Assembly (NCBI GenBank): GCA_037178675.1
Contig: JAYMGJ010000140.1
Coordinates: 62,001-126,000 of the forward strand
DNA: 64,000 nucleotides
Origin: Scleroderma bovista
Taxonomy: Eukaryota > Basidiomycota > Agaricomycetes > Boletales > Sclerodermataceae
Direction of reading: 5' to 3'
Part shown: positions 12,342 to 23,247 of the stretch, piece after piece
Layout: each line of letters starts with the position of its first letter
How positions within the stretch are numbered: position 1 is the first letter of the stretch
Notes under the pieces: generated by a model
The model's input: only the letters and a program-made list of their open reading frames with translations
Databases searched by the model: none
What the model was told of the DNA's origin: nothing
Program-made: the position numbers and the translations under genes

Positions 12342-12938
12342 CTACTCCGCAGCGGAGCCTCGACGTCTGTGAATAGCCTCCTCCCCGCGAAGAACCCGTT
12401 CACCATGCTCTTTGACATCCGGTTTGGCAAATGCCTAAACGTCACGAGTTCAAATCAGCTAGTTAGACATGTCATTGACTACGTTGACACTGACAGTGCC
12501 GCGGATGACCTTCCAGTCGGAGTCATTAGTGACGCAAACAAACATTCACAAAACTTGAATAACATACACTTGCATATCCTGAACGCCAAGACCAGCCAGC
12601 CCACCAGTGAATATAGTGAGAAAAGAATCACAATGTGATAGCACACATGGCCCATACCAAGAATCTGTTCTTTGAATGAAGGCTTCTTCTGAGGGGGCAA
12701 GTCGATGATATGGATGTTTGGATCATCCCGATTGACATCCTCGGGTCTGTAGATCTGGTCCGCGGGAATTCCATTCTCGAGGCCTGGGGGAGAAGCTTAT
12801 AATAACCCAAGGCGATAAGGACGAAGGGTTTGCTGGACCAAAGAAACACTCACCTCGCTGAGGCGTCAAATTGGTCATTGCGTGCGGTCCTTGAACTTGA
12901 GTTGTTTTCCCCTGGCTAGGTTCGGATTTATCGCCCAT
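12342..12938 (-). CDS. Small conserved-type protein (109 aa) encoded by five exons, two of them 11 and 15 nt
   Basis: I do not recognise a named family, but I recall similar short proteins from other mushrooms. Exons are 12854-12938, 12658-12783, 12568-12578, 12495-12509 and 12342-12434, with introns of 70, 79, 58 and 60 nt; every phase matches. The N-terminal 28 residues are polar. A middle block (QIYRPEDVNRDDP) is followed by KPSFKEQILGYASVIRGT, assembled across the two micro-exons, then FAKPDVKEHGERVLRGEEA and the stop. The conserved-looking segment spans three introns, which argues against chance. It is soluble and charged, with no signal peptide or membrane segment. Reading straight through the third exon gives a spurious hydrophobic segment. 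Function unknown. Confidence 0.7.
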
Positions 12939-13415
12939 TGTCCAATGCTCGATGTAACAAGGTGGGTATGTGTCCAACCAACTTCAACGGTAGGCGAGTC
13001 TGAGCGACAGAGCTGCTCCCCAAGGTTTAAATATGCTTCATCACGTGGGATGAGATCATACTCCACTATGTTGAGGCCAACCGTAGGTGGAGTCGATGTT
13101 ACTCGTCAGTGGTGCGGAAATAGGCACAGGCAAGCGCCCCCCAAAGTAGTCTTGTGAAACATATTCTCTAGGATCTGTCGGAGAGGTAAGTAGGAGTCGA
13201 CGCTCGTACAGACGGATCTTAACCGTCAAGATTCTGCGGTTGCCCATGGACCTACGTTCGCTGTGTTCTTTAGCTCATCGACGTTGGGAAGGCAACCGCG
13301 GCACGTTCTTACAAGACACACGCGTGGACACCTCAGGCTGCAGAATAACGAACGATATGTTGGGCGAACATTGTAGTGCGGATGCAATAGCTTTGAGCAT
13401 GTAATCGCGAACGAT
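12939..13415. other. Intergenic, no gene seen
   Basis: 477 bp between two minus-strand genes, presumably the promoter of the small micro-exon gene and the 3' UTR of RRS1. A 63-codon minus frame at 13056-13247 has no domain features. Confidence 0.45.
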
Positions 13416-14559
13416 CTACTTACTGCGGGCCGCCTTTTTCGGATTGACTGACTTTCGTCCCAGCGCAACACCCCCCTTGCCCTTGCTTACCGCCCGGATT
13501 GCCTTGCGGACATTGAGTACATCATCACCAGCACTGCGTTCTACCCTCGCCCTTTTAGTATCGCCATCCAACTGCGATAGCACTTGAAGCGAGAGCCGTT
13601 TTTCTACGGCTGCGGACATTTCCGTCGGTTCGAACTACAGCAAAATGAGTGTTGAATACGTTTAGTTCTTTGAATACATACCTTGCGTTTGACGCCGCGC
13701 AGCTTTTTGTCCCCTTCTAGTTTTTTATCAAACTTACCCATACTCGCTGTACTGGTCCGAGTAGTTGACAATGTTTTCTCAATGTCCGCTTTTCGGTGAT
13801 CGCGTTCTTCACGTGCAGCTTGTGCATGAACAAGATTTTGGAGCTGTTGCCGTGTGTTCTTGGCGACTCTCGACTTGCGCTCGTTGCGAGCCGCTTGTAC
13901 CGGATCGAAATCGACGTCTATTTAAACGTGAGGAAACATTGCCCGCAATGAAATGGATGGAAGGAAAAAAAGCGTACCGGCATTAGCCTTGACCTCGTGA
14001 ATCCACTGGTCCTCTGTCTCTCTGTTCTTCCCTCCCCTTCCCCAGCTATTCGTCCACTCCTGTTTCTCCTCGTCCCATACCTTCTTGTCTCTGCGTTTTT
14101 TCTGTATTCCCTTGGCAGCAGCGAACCGCTCCCATTTTGTTGGTGGTTTAGGCTTTGGAAGGGGCTTTGCGCGGGGAAGCATGGTCGTGGGGGGTGGTAG
14201 TCGAGCAAGCGGTCCGTCTGCTGATTTTTCAGTTGGGAGGGCATATAAGGCTGCGACTAAGGCTTGGATGCCGTCCCTGGCAATCGATTTGAGGTAGTCT
14301 TCGAGATTAGAACTTGATCCACCGTGTGCAACGTTAGCAATTAAAAAAAATCATACATGCTAATACGTACGTATAACTTTCTTCATCTGGCGGGTTGAGA
14401 TCAGTAACAGTGAGAAACCCTACATCGGTGTCGAGAGGAATGTCCTTGTCGACAGTAATGGGCTGACTAGAATATAGTAAGAGTCGGAATGGTTGGCAGA
14501 ATGCTTCATTCTGCGTACAATTTGGCCGTTTGGGCCACAAGGAGATTTGACACGTCCAT
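13416..14559 (-). CDS. RRS1: RRS1-type ribosome biogenesis regulator
   Basis: Nucleolar factor of 60S subunit assembly; in yeast it works with Rpf2 to load the 5S RNP. Five exons: 14519-14559, 14371-14466, 13978-14312, 13682-13917 and 13416-13634; 308 residues. The N-terminus matches the family: MDVSNLL, then TVDKDIPLDTDVGFL, LEDYLKSIARDGIQAL and LARLPPPTTMLPRAKPLPK. The RRS1 signature KPPTKWERFAAAKGI is followed by KKVWDEEKQEW, GRGGKN and DQWIHEVK. The C-terminal third is basic and nuclear-signal-like, ending KKAARSK. The first exon encodes only 13 codons, and its GT donor is confirmed by the frame. It shares a very short divergent promoter with TAF4. Confidence 0.93.
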
Positions 14560-14638
14560 CGAGGTTTTGATGAGAAGTGTAGCTTTCAAATTCAACAAGT
14601 GTCAACAACCTTCGCTGCCTCGAGTCTCGACAATCACC
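14560..14638. promoter_or_regulatory. 79-bp bidirectional promoter between RRS1 and TAF4
   Basis: Only 79 bp separate the two ATGs, so transcription start sites, both 5' leaders and all proximal elements must overlap. No TATA box is visible, consistent with a TATA-less housekeeping promoter. Confidence 0.6.
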
Positions 14639-16067
14639 ATGAAGACAGAATCGGAGACAACCCAGACACCAGCGCCTGCGTCGACCCAGCCTGCGACTCC
14701 TTACAGCGCCACCCAATGGACGACTGCACGTACGTACTTCCACGCAGTATATCACAGTTTTTGAACACCCTATAGATATACCAATCGATCCGGCTCTCCA
14801 ACAACAGTCCACGTTTGTGCAGTCTCATTTGCCTGACTGGTGATTCCTACTCAGCACCTCTCAGGACGACACCGTACTCGCATTATCAGTATTCGCAGCA
14901 CTATCCACAAGCTGCCTACACACACTACCAATATGCACCGACGACGATGGCTCAGGCGCAACGACCAGCTACCACTGCTGCGATCGGCCAGGCCTCAAAT
15001 ACGAGTGGTAGAATGGACACTGCGGACGTAGCTACACTCAACGATGCGCTCGGGAGTGCCGGTGTGGATTTAAGAGTGCGCTTTATTCGATTCTCGGTTC
15101 AAAGCTATTGCCCTTGACACACAGTATACGTACATACGCACAGGCAGAAGAAGAAAGTTTACATCGATCATATGACACACACCAATCCTACCGCCCGTTC
15201 GAAGATCGCTCCAAGAAGCAACCCACAACGCCTTCCTTCGACACCCGTTTCTTGGGTGCCACGATGCGAGAAATCGGGACGAAGCACAAGGTGACCAGAG
15301 TCCCTGAAGACTCGGTGTCCTATCTCGCGCTTGCGCTGCGTGCGCGGCTGCAAGACCTCGTCACTTCCATGATTCTTGCTGCATACCACCGCACAGAGAC
15401 ACGACACGACAGACCTGTACCGGTCTACGAAGACGGGACAGCGATGTGGACAGTCGTTGTGCGGAACAACCCAGCAAAGCAGCTCGCAGCCCTCGAGAAA
15501 ATCGACCGAGAGGAAGAAATGAAGATCAGGAGGGAGAGAAAGGAACGTGCGGAGCTCGCTGCAGCTCACGCTGCAAATCTGGCGGCACAGGTTGCAGGCA
15601 GCGGGAACCCAATGGCGATCGACGACGACGAAGCAAATGCGAAGAAGAAGAAGAAAAAGGAGGGGCCGGGTGTGACAGCTAGAAATATGTCGGAGGACGT
15701 GCGGAAGAAGATGTCGAATGCGGTCGCGAGTCAGGCAGCTGGGATCGGAGGCAAGTATGCGTGGATGTCGGCTGCTACTAATACAGGGAACGTGACGCCT
15801 AAGCCTAAGGCGTCTGCTGCGCCATCGGCAGGGGCGTCCGGTATACCAGGCACAACCTCTGCGCCTGCCACGACAACCACGCCAGCTCCGTCAGCGACAA
15901 CATCGTGGGCACGGCCATACGTTTCTGCGACGAAAGCGGCGACGTCTTCCGCTCATATTGCAGAGTCGGATCATCGGATGGTCGTTACGTTACGCGATGC
16001 GATGTTTGCGGTAGAGAGAGAGAGGGGACACGGTGGTGGACGTGGAGCAGCTCGGGGCTGGGCATAA
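14639..16067 (+). CDS. TAF4: TFIID subunit TAF4
   Basis: Histone-fold subunit of the general transcription factor TFIID. Four exons: 14639-14729, 14776-14812, 14865-15075 and 15144-16067; 420 residues. The N-terminal part is Gln/Tyr/Thr-rich. The TAF4 domain starts around LNDALGSAGVDLR, continues with YRPFEDRS, FDTRFLGATMREIG and VSYLALALRARLQDLV, then a charged helix (AALEKIDREEEMKIRRERKER). A Lys run precedes VTARNMSEDVRKKMSNAVASQAAG, a typical TAF4 C-terminal element. The tail is Ala/Thr/Pro-rich and ends with GGGRGAARGWA. The 37-nt second exon is inferred because it keeps the frame and uses good 46- and 52-nt introns; an alternative without it changes only a few residues. Confidence 0.88.
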
Positions 16068-16768
16068 GAATTACCGTAAGTTCGAAGCTTCAGTACTCAA
16101 CCATTGCTCTCAATAGACCCTTCTGGCACGACCACGACGTAGGTGTTGGCCCGCCTTTTCGCCGGTATCTCATCACTGTAACATAGTGAACGTCAACTTG
16201 TCGAAAGTACGGAAGAACACCATTTTTCTTTTGTATACCCCCTCGCCAAGTCCTGTTGTGGCTGACCCTGTCGAAACGTGGCAGCCCGCAGGACACCTGT
16301 GATCCTAGACCATACCGCATGGCGGTGTATCCTGGCCGGTGAACCGTACGGTATTCATGTTGGCCGTAGAGGGGGTTACCCCTCGCCGCTCAGTTGCTGT
16401 GACACCGCAGTGCCGCATCATCACATAAGTTCATAAGTTCATAAAATGACTAGGTGATGCCGGCCACATGTAGGCATCACATTTCTGAAACACGCACTGC
16501 TCCTGGTGCAACACAGCACTCCAACTCGACTCGTACGAAAAAAAAATAGCATAAAGGCTTGGCATTGTAAATGTATCATATAATAATGCTAGGGAATGGA
16601 AATGCTGTGTGGTTGCATGTCGTAGAGATACAGTAGGACAGTGAGCTGATTAGAATGTCATTATACTGCATATTTAACTTATAACTTAAGCACCGGACTC
16701 TAGATGGATAAATTATCCAGGGTACTAATATCGAAAAGCATACCGCGTGTGTTTGGGGGGGCCGGGAT
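16068..16768. other. Intergenic, no gene seen
   Basis: 700 bp between convergent 3' ends. It contains a short direct repeat (ATAAGTTC twice, near 16425) and AT-rich stretches near 16540-16690. Presumably 3' UTRs and terminators. Confidence 0.5.
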
Positions 16769-18203
16769 TTACACTCGGACCGCGCAGGGGTGGGTAACGA
16801 TGCGTATCGGGATGTCATGGCAAAGGGTAGTATGTAACGACTTCGAGGTGAGCGGGCGGACCAAAGACAACATGATCAAGTCCTACATGTTAGTCCATCA
16901 ATTTAGTAACGTTCAGAGATGCAGGGGATAACGTTCAACTAACCCTGACTTCCAAGACCGGGGTGGTGAACCCGCTGCATGAGATGGACTTCTCGCATTG
17001 CAGTAAGCCGTTCCAACTTCTGCAGACAGCGTCTTCTAGAAGGGGTTCATCGAGCACGGTCATGTCGCTGGCCGTTAACTCGCCGGACCCGAGGATCTCC
17101 TCATGTACCGCTTTACCTTGATCCTTGCGCACGACTGTTTGGCGTATTATGCTGACGTGGATAGGATTATCGCAGCCCTCTTGATCTGTAGCCCTGTCTG
17201 GAGCGAAGGATTGCACCATGCTTTGCAGGAGCGAGGGGGAGCCGCGGAGTGATAAGTGGAAAGGTATGCGTTCCGAGACCGAAAAGACCCGTACAGACGG
17301 AAGAAAGAACTACGGGCAAAACAATCAATGAAAAGTCGGGGGACAGCGACAAGGACCTACGTGGCACTGGGCCATAGAATGCTGGTTGGCCCCAAGCTGC
17401 TGAGAGCTGGTATCGATGGACCACACATCTTCCAGCCATTCGTCGGGACACTGCTTTAATGCAGAAAAGTACACGGGAGGGGGTCGAGGAGGTCGTACTC
17501 GGGGACTATAGTGGAGATCGGCATTGATCGAGACCTCTCTTCACAAAGTGTGAGGTGTGCACATTCAAATAGACACATCTGCACTGACCTTGGAGATCTC
17601 ATACAGAAGAGAAGGCTTCGCTTCTTCCGAACGGTGATGCTTAGGGAATATACCACTTCTGCACGCCGCGGCCGTGAGATCGAAAGTGAGGGGGGTAGAC
17701 GAATATCCCGCCCGCTGTGGATATCCAAGTAAAACATAGGGAATGCGATCGACAGTGGTAGTACGCCCGGACAGGTGGTGTCAGCATCATCGCTCTCCCA
17801 TAGGGTAGATTTCTTGGAAAGAAACAAGGTGGAAGATATCCAGGAGCTGGTTTTGATGGTGATTCGGCCTTCGAGCTGATTTGGGGTTGAAAATGCGCAA
17901 TCGGGGCTGCAAAATATTGGCACGCACCTTGGCGACAACAGAAATGATTTTTTCTCTATCTTTGGGACCAAACTCGCCGATGACAGTGCTGCACAAGCCA
18001 AAGATTGGCATCCCTGCCTCCTCCCGACAACCGCGAAGGGTGAGCGCCATCCCATGTTCCTGGTATGTGAATGACAGCTGTCCATGGTGGGAGATGGTCT
18101 GTTGGGGCGTTCTTTGGATGGATCGCTCGCCAGGTAGGGGCTTTGAGGAGTAATCGGGGGCTGGTGTGGATGGGGCGTATTCTGGCAAGTGGACTGGGTC
18201 CAT
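16769..18203 (-). CDS. Arrestin-like domain protein of the agaricomycete type
   Basis: Arrestin-fold adaptors link membrane cargo to ubiquitin ligases. The start MDPVHLPEYAPSTPAPDYSS matches the short Pro-rich leader (LPxYxPxPxAPxYS) common in mushroom arrestin-like proteins. Exon 1 is 17928-18203 and exon 2 begins at 17875 after a 52-nt intron. Recognised blocks: KLEGRITIK, LWESDD, CPGVLPLSIAFP, LPPS, VYSLSITV, then RVRPPRPPP with PDEWLEDV, VFSVSERIPFHL, and IHVSIIRQTVV with WNGLLQCEKS and the C-terminal DLIMLSL and IPIRIVT. The final exon ends at 16769. At least two middle introns (about 17200-17600) are needed to join these frames; I did not fix every boundary. No PY motif was confirmed. 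Confidence 0.72.
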
Positions 18204-18705
18204 TTTTGATGGAATGAAGGCCTCACTGGGGGATATGGGATGAGCGCCTTCGCAGATCCTAGAATATATACTCCGGAAGACAAAGATCACATGCTGTACT
18301 GCATCAGGGAAGGGATGCTGGCAACGCGGCAGTGACAGGCGATGGCGGCTTGACAAAATGATTAGGTCCCAGCAAATGGATTCGTGACAAGACTAGTCCT
18401 GTCTAGCGGATCAACCTCTGCTGAGCCATCGTCCCCGAGACCAGCACCATACTACACGCAGGAAACGACCATGTTTGAACGGTGCGGCGAGTGTGCACCG
18501 CTGCGGGTCGTCATGATCAGTGGCGCAATGGACGAACGGCACTGGTTCCTTGCACCCGGAGATTGCCGGGCCCGGGTGACATAATCAGCACTCCGCTTTT
18601 GTGCGCGTCTCCTGCTGGCAGGTCTCATGTCGCCCACGAGCCAACTGACTTTCCCTTTGCCCGCCATTATTGACGCCAACGACTCTTCATGAAAGGGCCT
18701 GAAAC
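18204..18705. other. Divergent promoter region, arrestin-like gene and RING ligase gene
   Basis: About 500 bp between two start codons pointing away from each other. No gene-like frame, no obvious TATA box and no repeat seen. Confidence 0.45.
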
Positions 18706-20152
18706 ATGGCCCGCACCTCCGTCCTAGTCGACCTGCTTATCGTGCTCGTCTGTGTTCTGCAGGTGCATTCGTCCCTCGTCAGCAAGTTTTCTGCAACATC
18801 GGCGGAGGGAAGCTGGCTGTGGGGTTGGGTGTGGGGCGCAGAAAGCACCGTCTCCGTCGTCGATCGCTCTCCCCCACTCACATTCCACTCTCGCCCTGCA
18901 ACATTCGGCCCTCCCCTCGAGGATCCCCTCCTCGGATACGTCATTCCGCTGTCTTCCTTTACCACTCGCTGTCCCAAAAACGACACATCCGCTAATACCG
19001 AGCATCCCAACTCTGGATGTCCTGTTCTGTGTCCGTCTGGTGATCACCACCCAGATCCGACCGAATCCTGGATTGCTCTCGTTCAGCGTGGCCAGTGTCC
19101 GTTCGTCGACAAGGCACATCCCCCTCATTCGCACATCCATTCCGTCGACTCACCTTCTCCTTAGATCAGAGAGGCACAGCGCCTAGGCGCAAAAGCCGTT
19201 GTCGTCGGTGGTGAAGACCCCGATATCAGCGGCCTCCCTGACACCCTCATCAATATGTACAGTAAAGGTCCGTTCGCGGCGTCTCTCCCTGCACCTCCCC
19301 CCGTCTTAGGCTTCATAGGAGATGCATCCGATGTCACCATTACTTCTACCTATATCAGATACGCAGACTACAACGAACTAATTCATTTAATCCATTCCTC
19401 AACGACTTCTCACGGCGGCTTGAAGACCCTTTCACTCTTGATCACCACTGAATATTCAGCATGGGAATGGTATTCGTTCGTACTACCCATCCTCACACGA
19501 ATGCTTCTAATGCTCTCCACGACAGGCCCATTTTGACTTTTATTATCATTCTCTTTCTTCCTTCATGTCTCACATTCATCACTCTTCTCATTCACCGTGT
19601 ACGCTTGGCTCGTGCAGCACAACGTGATCGAGCCCCTGAGCAGCTCGTCAAGAGTTTCCCTTGGAGGGTTTGGAATGGAACCGCATGGGAAAAGCATGAG
19701 GGTTCCCTACCTCAGCCTCCTTTGTCCTTCAGCGTCGTCGATCTCGAGTCGGGCGGCTCACAGTCCTCTTCATCACATGAAGCTGTTGGTGATTCGCTAC
19801 CTTGGTATGAGAGTCAAGAGGAATGCATCATTTGTCTCTCCGAATTCGCCAAGGGCGATCGTGTTCGTGAACTCCCATGCCATCACATCTTCCACCTCGA
19901 CGAAATCGATAACTGGCTTATTAACCGCAAAAAACTCGTGAGCCCTTTTACGCCCAGCGGGATGGATTTCTAACGACGCCTTTTTTTCAGTGTCCTGTAT
20001 GCAAAGCTGATGTCACTCAACCCTGGTCCAAATCCCCTAGTGCGCCATTAGCCGACGTAGCAATGGATACGGATGAAGTTGATGATCCGCCTACCCTGCC
20101 AACGGAGCGTACTCCCCTACTTGCGTCGCGAGATCAGAATGTAGTTTCATAA
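18706..20152 (+). CDS. PA-TM-RING E3 ubiquitin ligase (RNF13-like), endomembrane
   Basis: Membrane ubiquitin ligase of the protease-associated/RING class. Five exons: 18706-19113, 19165-19267, 19310-19475, 19526-19937 and 19991-20152; 416 residues. A signal peptide (hydrophobic residues 8-20) leads into a PA domain with RGQCPFVDK and [15 protein letters not shown]. One transmembrane helix ([20 protein letters not shown]) precedes the [12 protein letters not shown]...[14 protein letters not shown]...CPVCK. The position usually held by the sixth zinc-binding Cys is occupied by an acidic LDE segment, a variant I recall in fungal members. The tail has ERTPLL, a dileucine-type sorting signal. Intron 1 needs a GC donor (AAG then GCACAT). 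Intron 2 (42 nt) is a multiple of three, so retention would keep the frame. Confidence 0.85.
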
Positions 20153-21156
20153 AAAAAAACACACCTCCGTATTTGTACTGTTTAGTTCGTTGTTGAAGTG
20201 GCTATACTATTAGCTTGCCCAAGTTGGCATTTGTATTCATGGCATGCGACTAAAACGTCCGAGAACGAGCGTCAAGTTGAGACAATATTGTTGCAGTGTC
20301 TAGTGGGCCTCGTGTACACGATTTCGACACCCACGCACAACAAGAAAAATAAGGTACGTATGGAAAGCTCATATCCAAAAATACATGTAGGTGGGTGGCA
20401 GGCTGAGCAATTGTTACAGAATACACCGTCGCGGAGCTACCTGAATTGTCGGCGGTCACCTCGAGCCTGGGTGGAGTCCCGTTGCCAAAACCATTCTTAT
20501 TGTTTAGGACCAATTTGGACCTGCCAGGCCACATGCACCTTGTTCCCTGCCAGTGCACAAAGGTCTTTTTTTTCTTTCCATTGCATTTGGACGTCATTAA
20601 TACTCCAGCACATGCATAGAAAGTTAAAATTTCAGAAGCGAAGGGTCGAGTGTGGTTGTGAACAAGCTGTTCCGAATTATCTTTGGAGGCGCGATCACTG
20701 ACATAGATATGAGTGCTGGACCTTGGCACTAGACCGGTTTCGGAACATCATTGTCTCCTTACTGGCAGCCTGCTTGCTTGTCGATATCGTTTCATGATTC
20801 ATAAAGTAAGCGGTCTATCAACAATGTCAACGCGGTTCGTGCTTTCCCCTTTTCATATCATGTATCTCGTTCATACTCCTTGTCTCACTTTTTGAAAACA
20901 ACTGTCGTTCCAAACGCACAAGGGTCCCCCGTTTCTCGTGTGCAGTGAAAGAAAACAAAGCGGGTCTCAACTCGTGTCTCTGCCTTTCACCTACCACCAT
21001 TGCGAGTTGCTCGTCCACTATCCGCCGCGATGGGAGTCTCGAGCGTGGTGCCCATCAGTAAGTATCCGCCGCGATCTGCAGCTACCAGCTCAATGTTGAC
21101 GCGAACAACAAGCACCGACGGTTCTAGCACGTACTACTAGTGCCAATCAGTCGGAC
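20153..21156. other. Intergenic region upstream of the CCCH gene
   Basis: About 1 kb. Frames on both strands lack domains. Near the downstream gene, a GTAAGT at 21059 and a TAG acceptor near 21140 suggest an intron in its 5' leader. Confidence 0.45.
21019..21075. repeat. 13-bp direct repeat in the CCCH gene leader
   Basis: TATCCGCCGCGAT occurs at 21019-21031 and again, identically, at 21063-21075, about 80-140 bp before the start codon. It could be a duplicated regulatory element; no matching factor is known to me. Confidence 0.4.
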
Positions 21157-23071
21157 ATGCCTTCGAGAAATCGCCGGAGTAGTGATTCCGTCCGCAAACA
21201 CAACGCGGTCGTCTGTCATTTTTTCCAGGCTGGATATTGCCGAAGGGGTCACTCCTGTCCCTTCTCTCACCAATGCTCAAGACAGCAGCAGTGGAATGGC
21301 TTGCGTAAATCTTTTTTTCATTTCGAGATCTGAGTCGACCACCGTAGCTAGCTAACGTTCGTTCTTACAGAGTCTACACACAAAAACAAGTCGCAATTCC
21401 CTGTCACAATCCACGACAACGGTTAGTCAAATGTCGTTAGAAACATGTGGCAGCGGATATGCATACTAACTCCATTGTGATATCGGTATCTCGTTCCCAG
21501 GCTTTTCCCCTGAACAACCCCCTCCCTATTATCCGTCTACTCTCCCGTTTTACTTATGGTCGCCACCACCACCACCACCACCCTGCACGGTACCTGTCCC
21601 CAGCTGTCCGCACGATTCTCCGCGCCTAGGCACCATAGGAACGGTAGACTATTATGCTCTGACGTCGGACAACCGGCGTGATGATTCCGAGGTGGTCTCC
21701 ACAGCTGTTTTTGATCGAGATGTTCGCAGTGCACTCGAAGCCATGAATCTCAACAACCACAACCTCTCCAGTGGCTCTCCTGTACTTTCAAACAACCCGA
21801 TTTCGTCATATCGGCCCGGCCTAGCTGCTGCTCCTTATCGGGACCCGACAAGCGTTCCAGGGGCGTTACTATCCCCGGATTGGATATCTTATCTCGCTAG
21901 TGCGAATGCTGCTAATAATAATGCCGACTGCTGGTATGGCTCGCCGTCATTTTTTGCACAGTCCTATGTGGCGGCGTATCAGGACGAGCTGAAGCGGAAG
22001 CCGTTTTCATATCGAAGTGTGTATATTACTTCTTCATCCTGCGCCACCCTTTTTGACGTTTTAGCGAAACCTTGTCGATTTTTTGCGGCGACTGGGAAGT
22101 GTTCCAGTGGGGATAAATGCACGTTGTAAGTTAATCTTACGATCGCGACTATATTTTTTTTTCGTTGATTGGGCACGGATAGTATACATGATGCAGAAAC
22201 AAGGAAGACGCAACAACCGAACTCGCATACTATTCCCGATGGTAGCAATGCTACCAGCCACATCCTCGATAAGTCTTCGAAACGCGACGATAGCAAACCG
22301 GAAAACTTCTATCCCATAACATGGAGGGTCATCGGCGGTGGCGTCATGATGAGCGGCGAGAGTGAGTTGTCTCCCGTGCCAAAAAGGAGCCAGTTTTTTT
22401 TTAAAAAAAAAGGCCTAACCACCACTATCAGGAAAGATATGCGATGCATTTGTAGCAGGCCACTGCCAATACGGCGATGACTGTAAATTCGCTCATGAAA
22501 CGGATATAGAAATGGATCGTAAGCCCTGGCGCCGCTTGCTCCAGTACAGACCAGAAACGCCTAATACGACACCGTCGCTCACAGAGAACGGATATCTGAA
22601 ACTGACGCCAGCAGATAGAGACGGAGTACGTAGATCAGGCGCAGGTGAAAGGTTTGGCAGCCGTGGGAGTGCGCAGGTGCAGGTGCAGGTGCAGACTCCC
22701 CCCGATCGAATCATTTCACGACCAAAGATCACACGAGCCCGTCCTACTATACCGCCAGAGCCATTGTCCACTGAACTGCCACTTGATGTTGGGTCGAGGG
22801 AGAAGAGAACAGCGTTGTATGTATCTCTGGATGGAATAGAGGATGCGCGCCAGTGCTCCAAGGGTGGTGGTGATGACACTGGTGCCAGGCTGAGGCACCC
22901 TACAGGCTCGACGTGTCTTCCGCATCGACGGACGAGGTCCATGGTTGGACTGGTTTCGCCGTTGTCTAGTACTATCGTGCCTGCTACCACGCCCGCCAAT
23001 GTGAGTTTTGTGCACACTGCGAGGGCAAGGCTGACCTATGTATTTGTACCCAGTTTTCTGCCGAATTCTGA
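21157..23071 (+). CDS. Three-finger CCCH zinc-finger protein
   Basis: Probable RNA-binding regulator. Seven exons: 21157-21304, 21371-21421, 21501-22016, 22065-22125, 22183-22361, 22432-23000 and 23054-23071; 513 residues, all phases matching. Finger 1 is CHFFQAGYCRRGHSCPFSH near residue 20 (CX7CX5CX3H). Finger 2 is CRFFAATGKCSSGDKC completed by TFIH from the next exon (CX8CX5CX3H). Finger 3 is CDAFVAGHCQYGDDCKFAH (CX7CX5CX3H). The block FYPITWRVIGGGVMMSGE before finger 3 looks familiar to me from mushroom CCCH proteins. A Pro run precedes finger 2. The C-terminus is Arg/Pro-rich and disordered. The last exon encodes only FSAEF and the stop. Confidence 0.85.
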
Positions 23072-23247
23072 GATTGTATTATGGCTGGTTGGTTGTCGCA
23101 TCCCATTCTATGGCATCTTGGCTGTATACTATGCTAGCTCAATTGATTTATTGACATGATCTCAGAGATTCAACTTTGGGTTCACGATGATCAATCCACA
23201 ATAATTTCCCCCCTTTTCATCTGTTGTCCGACGCTTCTTGCTTACAG

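Noticed and set aside
12479..12700. Small membrane protein on the minus strand
   Set aside because: The hydrophobic segment is the translation of intron 2 of the 109-residue gene.
14813..14864. TAF4 with a direct exon 1 to CACCTCTCAG junction
   Set aside because: That model also keeps a frame, but it skips a 37-nt exon with good 46- and 52-nt flanking introns; I kept the exon, with moderate certainty.
17456..18283. 275-codon minus-strand frame as a gene of its own
   Set aside because: It reads through introns of the arrestin-like gene. The spliced exons in mixed frames carry the family motifs.
20250..20729. 159-codon minus-strand gene between the RING and CCCH genes
   Set aside because: No domain, no splice support and an atypical composition; treated as chance.
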